NCBI GenBank assembly: GCA_023412715.1
Contig: JAEZCC010000017.1
Coordinates: 1-9,006, forward strand
Direction of reading: 5' to 3'
Source of the DNA: Bacillota bacterium
Lineage (GTDB): Bacteria > Bacillota > Clostridia > Oscillospirales > Acutalibacteraceae
Length of the DNA stretch: 9,006 nt
Of this stretch, positions 6,516 through 9,006 are shown one piece after another (position 1 is the first letter of the stretch; each line of letters opens with the position of its first letter). The position numbers were made by a program, and so were the translations under genes. The notes under the pieces were generated by a model. That model was not told where the DNA came from and searched no databases. It saw only the letters and a list, made by a program, of their open reading frames with translations.

Positions 6516-7094
6516 TCAGGGCGCCTGAAAGCCCCTGAACGGGCTTAACAGGAACGGCACCTTGCCGATGATGTACCGGCAGTCCACCATGCCCACGGCC
6601 GACGAACGGCTGTCTTCCGAAACCCCGCGATTGTCGCCCATAACAAACACGTGCCCCGGCGGAACGGTCTGGGGGAACTGCACGTCCGACCGTTCCTTCG
6701 TAATGCCGTTCTGGATATAGGCGGACTCGTCGAGCGCTTTTCCGTCCACATACACCGTGCCGGTCTCAAAGTTGATGTCGACCTTCTGGCCGCCGGTCGC
6801 AATGACGCGCTTGATGATGCGCTCGTTCAGATGGGTCCCGGCGGAATCCACCACAACGACATCCCCGCGCGAAAAGTCTCTGTTCAGGCAGGAGACAAAC
6901 ACGCGGTAGCCGGTCTGGTAATTCGGCTCCATGGAGCTGCCGTTGACGATTACGTTCAGCCGGCAGACAAAAACAAAGAACACCATGACGACGAGAAGCG
7001 CCGTAATCATGTCTTCGACCCACTCGTAACAGCCGGCTGCGAGGCTGCTTTTGCTTTTTTCTTCCTCCGGAGTTCCGGGAACGGAATCGGGCAC
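6516..7094 (-). CDS. lepB: Signal peptidase I
   Basis: This is a type I signal peptidase (family S26), a membrane enzyme that removes signal peptides outside the cytoplasmic membrane with a Ser-Lys dyad. With the start at GTG 7094-7092 it has 192 residues: a short cytoplasmic N-terminus rich in E and K, one membrane segment at about 29-46, catalytic Ser54 in NGSSMEP, Lys95 in RIIKRVIA, and the box GDNRGVSEDSR beginning near 153. The small size is typical of Gram-positive enzymes. An in-frame GTG at 7106 would add four residues but lacks a ribosome site, whereas AAGGTGG lies 8 nt before the chosen GTG. It lies downstream of a terminator after rplS; no clear promoter of its own is seen. Confidence 0.93.
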   Translation of the reverse strand: MPDSVPGTPEEEKSKSSLAAGCYEWVEDMITALLVVMVFFVFVCRLNVIVNGSSMEPNYQTGYRVFVSCLNRDFSRGDVVVVDSAGTHLNERIIKRVIATGGQKVDINFETGTVYVDGKALDESAYIQNGITKERSDVQFPQTVPPGHVFVMGDNRGVSEDSRSSAVGMVDCRYIIGKVPFLLSPFRGFQAP

Positions 7095-7111
7095 GGCAAT
7101 TACCACCTTGC

Positions 7112-7130
7112 TTCTGAAAAGTTTTCAGAA
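7112..7130. repeat. Near-perfect 19-bp palindrome before lepB
   Basis: TTCTGAAAA (7112-7120) and TTTTCAGAA (7122-7130) are exact inverted repeats around a single base. It lies between the rplS terminator and the lepB ribosome site. It could be a protein-binding operator, or in RNA an 8-bp hairpin (3-nt loop) just above the lepB start. No role is shown. Confidence 0.55.
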
Positions 7131-7141
7131 ATTCCAAACAA

Positions 7142-7166
7142 AAAAGGGACACTGCATGTCCCTTTT
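7142..7166 (-). terminator. Intrinsic terminator after rplS
   Basis: A 10-bp perfect stem, AAAAGGGACA/TGTCCCTTTT with a 5-nt loop, is followed on the minus strand by a run of six T (7140-7145 region). It begins about 21 nt after the rplS stop. It would end or attenuate rplS transcription, letting some polymerase through to lepB. Confidence 0.85.
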
Positions 7167-7187
7167 CGATCAGCGCCGGAAATAATT

Positions 7188-7532
7188 TTACTGGACCTGC
7201 TCTTTAACCTTGGCAGCCTTGCCGACTCTGCTGCGCAGGAAATAAAGCTTCGCGCGGCGGACATTGCCGCGGCGGACAACCTTTACGTTTTTCACGTTCG
7301 GGGAATGAATCGGGAACACTCTTTCGACGCCGACGCCGTAAGAAACGCGGCGCACCGTGAAGGTCTCGCTGATTCCGCTTCCCTTGCGGGCAATCACCGT
7401 GCCCTCAAAGGCCTGGATTCTCTCCCTTTCGCCCTCGCGGATGTTCACGTCCACGCGGACCGTGTCGCCGATCTCAAACGCCGGCAGCTCGGGCTTTGTG
7501 CAACCCTGCGAAATAGTTTTTAATGCATCCAT
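7188..7532 (-). CDS. rplS: 50S ribosomal protein L19
   Basis: L19 lies at the interface between the 30S and 50S subunits. The 114-residue product matches the family in length and motifs: FEIGDTVRVDVNIREGERERIQAFEG near 19-44, the basic RKGSGISETFTVRRVSYGVGVERVFP block, and the C-terminal RRGNVRRAKLYFLR. The ATG has AAGGAG (7540-7545) 7 nt upstream. In many Firmicutes rplS follows rpsP-rimM-trmD; here those genes are absent upstream and rplS has its own promoter and leader, divergent from tRNA-Trp. Confidence 0.97.
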   Translation of the reverse strand: MDALKTISQGCTKPELPAFEIGDTVRVDVNIREGERERIQAFEGTVIARKGSGISETFTVRRVSYGVGVERVFPIHSPNVKNVKVVRRGNVRRAKLYFLRSRVGKAAKVKEQVQ

Positions 7533-7647
7533 GAAAAAACTCCTTTTCTTCAGACATTCATACCGCGGTGCGGCAGAGGACTGTCAGCTTCAGATCCTGG
7601 AAATAAGACCTGACTCCCATCGAAAATGCCGATGGATTTCCAAATAC
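7533..7647 (-). promoter_or_regulatory. 5' leader of rplS, possible L19 autoregulatory RNA
   Basis: About 115 nt of leader precede the rplS ATG. In minus-strand RNA, CCATCG/CGATGG (7617-7635) makes a 6-bp hairpin, enclosed by GGAAAT/ATTTCC (7636-7641 with 7599-7604) with a 12-nt single-stranded side loop. GTCAG in that loop can pair with CTGAC further downstream, and CCGC/GCGG forms a small hairpin nearer the ribosome site. Firmicutes rplS mRNAs are known to carry an L19 leader structure; I infer, but cannot prove, that this is one. Confidence 0.45.
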
Positions 7648-7653
7648 TTTTTT

Positions 7654-7682
7654 AGTGTACCACAATGCGGGTATATATGCAA
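7654..7682 (-). promoter_or_regulatory. Promoter of rplS
   Basis: On the minus strand an extended -10, TGGTACACT (hexamer TACACT at 7654-7659, 4 of 6), lies 17 bp below TTGCAT (7677-7682), a weak -35 with only the TTG conserved. The TGn extension supports use. Transcription would start near 7647. It is divergent from the tRNA promoter. Confidence 0.6.
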
Positions 7683-7725
7683 CGCTTTTGCCGATTTTAT
7701 TTTCGGCGCCGCCTGCCTTTCTCCC

Positions 7726-7754
7726 TTGACACGGTTTTTGTTACGCTGTATAAT
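7726..7754 (+). promoter_or_regulatory. Consensus promoter of tRNA-Trp
   Basis: TTGACA (7726-7731) and TATAAT (7749-7754) are both perfect consensus hexamers at the ideal 17-bp spacing. Predicted start near 7761 gives a leader of about 33 nt to be trimmed by RNase P. This strength is typical of stable-RNA genes. Confidence 0.92.
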
Positions 7755-7793
7755 GTTTAAGCATCCTTTCTCCGCATGGTTCTTATGCAAGAT

Positions 7794-7869
7794 AGGGGTA
7801 TAGCTCAGTTGGTAGAGCAGTGGTCTCCAAAACCACGTGCCGAGGGTTCAAATCCTTCTGCCCCTGCCA
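7794..7869 (+). tRNA. trnW: tRNA-Trp (anticodon CCA)
   Basis: A complete cloverleaf is visible. The acceptor stem AGGGGTA pairs with TGCCCCT (7859-7865, one G-U), the D arm spans 7803-7818, the anticodon stem GTGGT/ACCAC holds the loop CTCCAAA with anticodon CCA at 7827-7829, and the T arm carries GGGTTCAAATCC. The discriminator is G7866, as expected for tryptophan tRNA, and the 3' CCA (7867-7869) is encoded. It stands alone between its own promoter and terminator, and borders an integrase remnant, so its 3' end is a candidate attachment site. Confidence 0.96.
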
Positions 7870-7873
7870 CTCC

Positions 7874-7918
7874 AACAGCCGAAATCCGCAGTATTCATGC
7901 GGGTTTCGGCTGTTTTTT
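7874..7918 (+). terminator. Intrinsic terminator after tRNA-Trp
   Basis: A 16-bp stem (7874-7889 with 7899-7914, one G-U pair) with a 9-nt loop is followed by a T run up to 7918. It starts 5 nt after the encoded CCA. It ends the tRNA transcript and marks the last sequence that looks like host chromosome before the AT-rich region. Confidence 0.93.
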
Positions 7919-7950
7919 GTTCTCCAATTATTTTTCATATATTGAATAAC

Positions 7951-7987
7951 TTTCTCTACTTTTCTCTGAGAATTCCCACTTTTCTCT
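7951..7987 (+). repeat. Phased TTTCTCT direct repeats (possible integrase arm sites)
   Basis: TTTCTCT occurs at 7951-7957, 7961-7967 and 7981-7987, that is at spacings of 10 and 20 bp, one and two DNA turns. The last two lie in a longer shared unit ACTTTTCTCT (7958-7967 and 7978-7987). Same-face repeats between a tRNA and an integrase gene are what arm-type binding sites of tyrosine recombinases look like. The assignment is inferred. Confidence 0.5.
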
Positions 7988-7993
7988 ACCGGT

Positions 7994-8024
7994 TTGGTGT
8001 CAAATTGGTGTCAAAATATTTGAC
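7994..8024 (+). repeat. Tandem TTGGTGTCAAA repeat with adjoining palindrome
   Basis: Two exact, directly abutting copies of the 11-bp unit TTGGTGTCAAA lie at 7994-8004 and 8005-8015. The end of the second copy forms a palindrome, GTCAAA (8010-8015) / TTTGAC (8019-8024), with a 3-bp centre. The palindrome overlaps the -35 of the predicted int promoter, so it could bind a recombinase, an excisionase or a repressor. Confidence 0.55.
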
Positions 8025-8048
8025 GAGCAGCAATTTCGACACTATTAA
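8020..8048 (+). promoter_or_regulatory. Predicted promoter of the integrase remnant
   Basis: TTGACG (8020-8025, 5 of 6) and TATTAA (8043-8048, 4 of 6) are separated by 17 bp. Transcription would start near 8055, inside the inverted repeat at 8048-8070 and 44 nt before the int ATG. The promoter seems intact even though the gene is broken. Confidence 0.5.
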
Positions 8049-8070
8049 TGTAAGCAGTGCCAGCTTACAT
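8048..8070. repeat. 8-bp inverted repeat at the int transcription start
   Basis: ATGTAAGC (8048-8055) and GCTTACAT (8063-8070) are perfect inverted repeats with a 7-bp spacer, overlapping the -10 and the predicted start of the int promoter. This position suits a repressor operator; it could also be a hairpin at the 5' end of the int mRNA. Confidence 0.5.
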
Positions 8071-8098
8071 AACTGACTAAGAGCGAAAGGTGACAAAA

Positions 8099-9006
8099 AT
8101 GCAAAACTTAACTGGCACTAACACGCAAGGACTTTCTGTTCATGCAAAAAATCATCGTAAAACAAACGGCGAAGGAAGCGTTTTTCAGCGAGCGGATGGA
8201 CGATGGTGCGCGAAAATTCAAATTGCGACCAAAGATAACGGAAAGCCGCTGGTCAAATGTTTTTATGGGAAAAAGCGTACAACGCGATCAACGCCTGCTG
8301 CAAATATGCCGTCGCAACACATAAAATACAGTATGACCCCGTGTCAGCCGTTGAGATACCCATCTCTAGGAATTTCGAGATAAAAGAAATTTTTCTGGTT
8401 CAGTGAGAAAGAGATTATACGCTTTGAAAGAGAATGTAAATATAGATATAAAAACGGTAAATTGCGGTATGCATTAGGGTATGGTATGATTTTTATTTTG
8501 AACACCGGCCTGCGCATTGGCGATAAAATGGAAGGATATTGACCCTGATAAAAAGATTGTATCCGTCGTAAAAAATGTCGAAGAAGCCAAGGACCGGAGA
8601 AGCGGTTCACAGAAAAAAGTACTTATCAATCAGTCCACCTTAAAATCAAGAAATGGTTATCGTTATGTGAATTTAAATAACAAAGCGATGGACGCTTTAA
8701 TACACCTGAAGAAAATTCGCTATTTTGGAGAAAATAGCTTTATTTTCTGCAATAAAGACGGTAGGCAAAATAAATATCACAATTTTCTAAGAACTTTTAA
8801 AGCAATTATCAAGCAGGCCGATATACCGGATTGTGCCATTCACAGTCTCCGTCATACTTTTGCCACACAATTATTTGCAAAAGGAAAGAGTGTGCAAGTC
8901 GTGGTAGCTCTGCTCGGAGATGATCCCATTACTGTGCAAAGGACTTACATCCATATTATCGAGAAAATGAAGGCGGAAGATGTTAAGGCATTGGACGATA
9001 TTGGAT
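8099..9006 (+). pseudogene. Tyrosine recombinase (phage/ICE integrase), frameshifted and cut by the window edge
   Basis: Read across three frames this is a Tn916/phage-type integrase. Frame 1 (from ATG 8099, AAAGGTG ribosome site) gives the N-terminal arm-binding domain (NGEGSVFQRADGRWCAKIQI). After about 8270 the sense frame shifts (EKAYNAINACCKYAV) and hits TGA at 8404. A return shift at the T5 run 8390-8394 restores FWFSEKEIIRFEREC through NTGLRIG, with catalytic Arg at 8513-8515. A third shift at 8522-8525 coincides with loss of about 11 bp compared with the usual GEALALKW. The last frame runs to the edge with HSLRHTFATQLF (His 8841-8843, Arg 8850-8852) and the nucleophile Tyr at 8946-8948 in RTYIHI. 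The usual LLGH histidine is Asp (8919-8921). The gene is very probably inactive; its AT-rich composition differs from the genes to the left. Confidence 0.88.

Noticed and set aside
7590..7790. 66-codon minus-strand frame upstream of rplS
   Set aside because: It covers the rplS promoter and leader hairpins and the divergent tRNA promoter; no ribosome site or family resemblance.
7949..8070. CRISPR array
   Set aside because: Repeats are only 7-11 bp, too short and too close together, without unique spacers of regular length.
7837..8076. 79-codon plus-strand frame starting inside tRNA-Trp
   Set aside because: It begins within the tRNA and crosses the terminator and repeats; not a credible gene.
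8344..8610. 88-codon minus-strand frame opposite the integrase
   Set aside because: The plus strand encodes recognisable integrase sequence here; the minus frame has no support.

Overview
The window looks like a chromosomal segment of a fairly GC-rich low-GC-phylum Gram-positive (Clostridia, perhaps Oscillospiraceae/Ruminococcaceae-like). The grounds are family-level resemblance of ClpP, trigger factor, RbgA, a short LepB and L19, strong AGGAGG ribosome sites, consensus sigma-A-type promoters, and the rplS-lepB-rbgA-rnhB-yraN order seen in Firmicutes. The exact genus cannot be read from the sequence alone.

Positions 132-7532 hold nine housekeeping genes, all on the minus strand. In order of transcription: rplS (ribosomal protein L19, with its own promoter and a structured leader), a terminator, then a tight block lepB (signal peptidase I) - rbgA/ylqF (50S assembly GTPase) - rnhB (RNase HII) - yraN (UPF0102 nuclease-like). 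A strong promoter overlaps the yraN stop and drives thrC (threonine synthase) through a leader of about 185 nt rich in hairpins, followed by a metallophosphoesterase gene 5 bp downstream. A further promoter drives tig (trigger factor) and clpP (Clp protease subunit), a protein-folding and proteolysis pair. The left edge (1-131) has no gene I can support; clpX, often next to clpP, is not recognisable there.

Positions 7726-7918 form a divergent plus-strand unit: a perfect-consensus promoter, tRNA-Trp(CCA) with encoded CCA, and a strong intrinsic terminator. Beyond it the base composition turns clearly AT-rich. The sequence carries phased direct repeats, a tandem 11-bp repeat, a promoter with an overlapping inverted repeat, and then a tyrosine-recombinase (phage/ICE-type integrase) gene broken by three frameshifts and running off the right edge. 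This is best read as the int end of a degraded integrated element next to a tRNA gene.

No wholly new system is evident. The two places most worth a second look are the structured thrC leader (4409-4593), which includes a hairpin with a tandem G-A internal loop and a ribosome site buried in a palindrome, and the tRNA-Trp/integrase junction with its repeat arrays (7870-8098).
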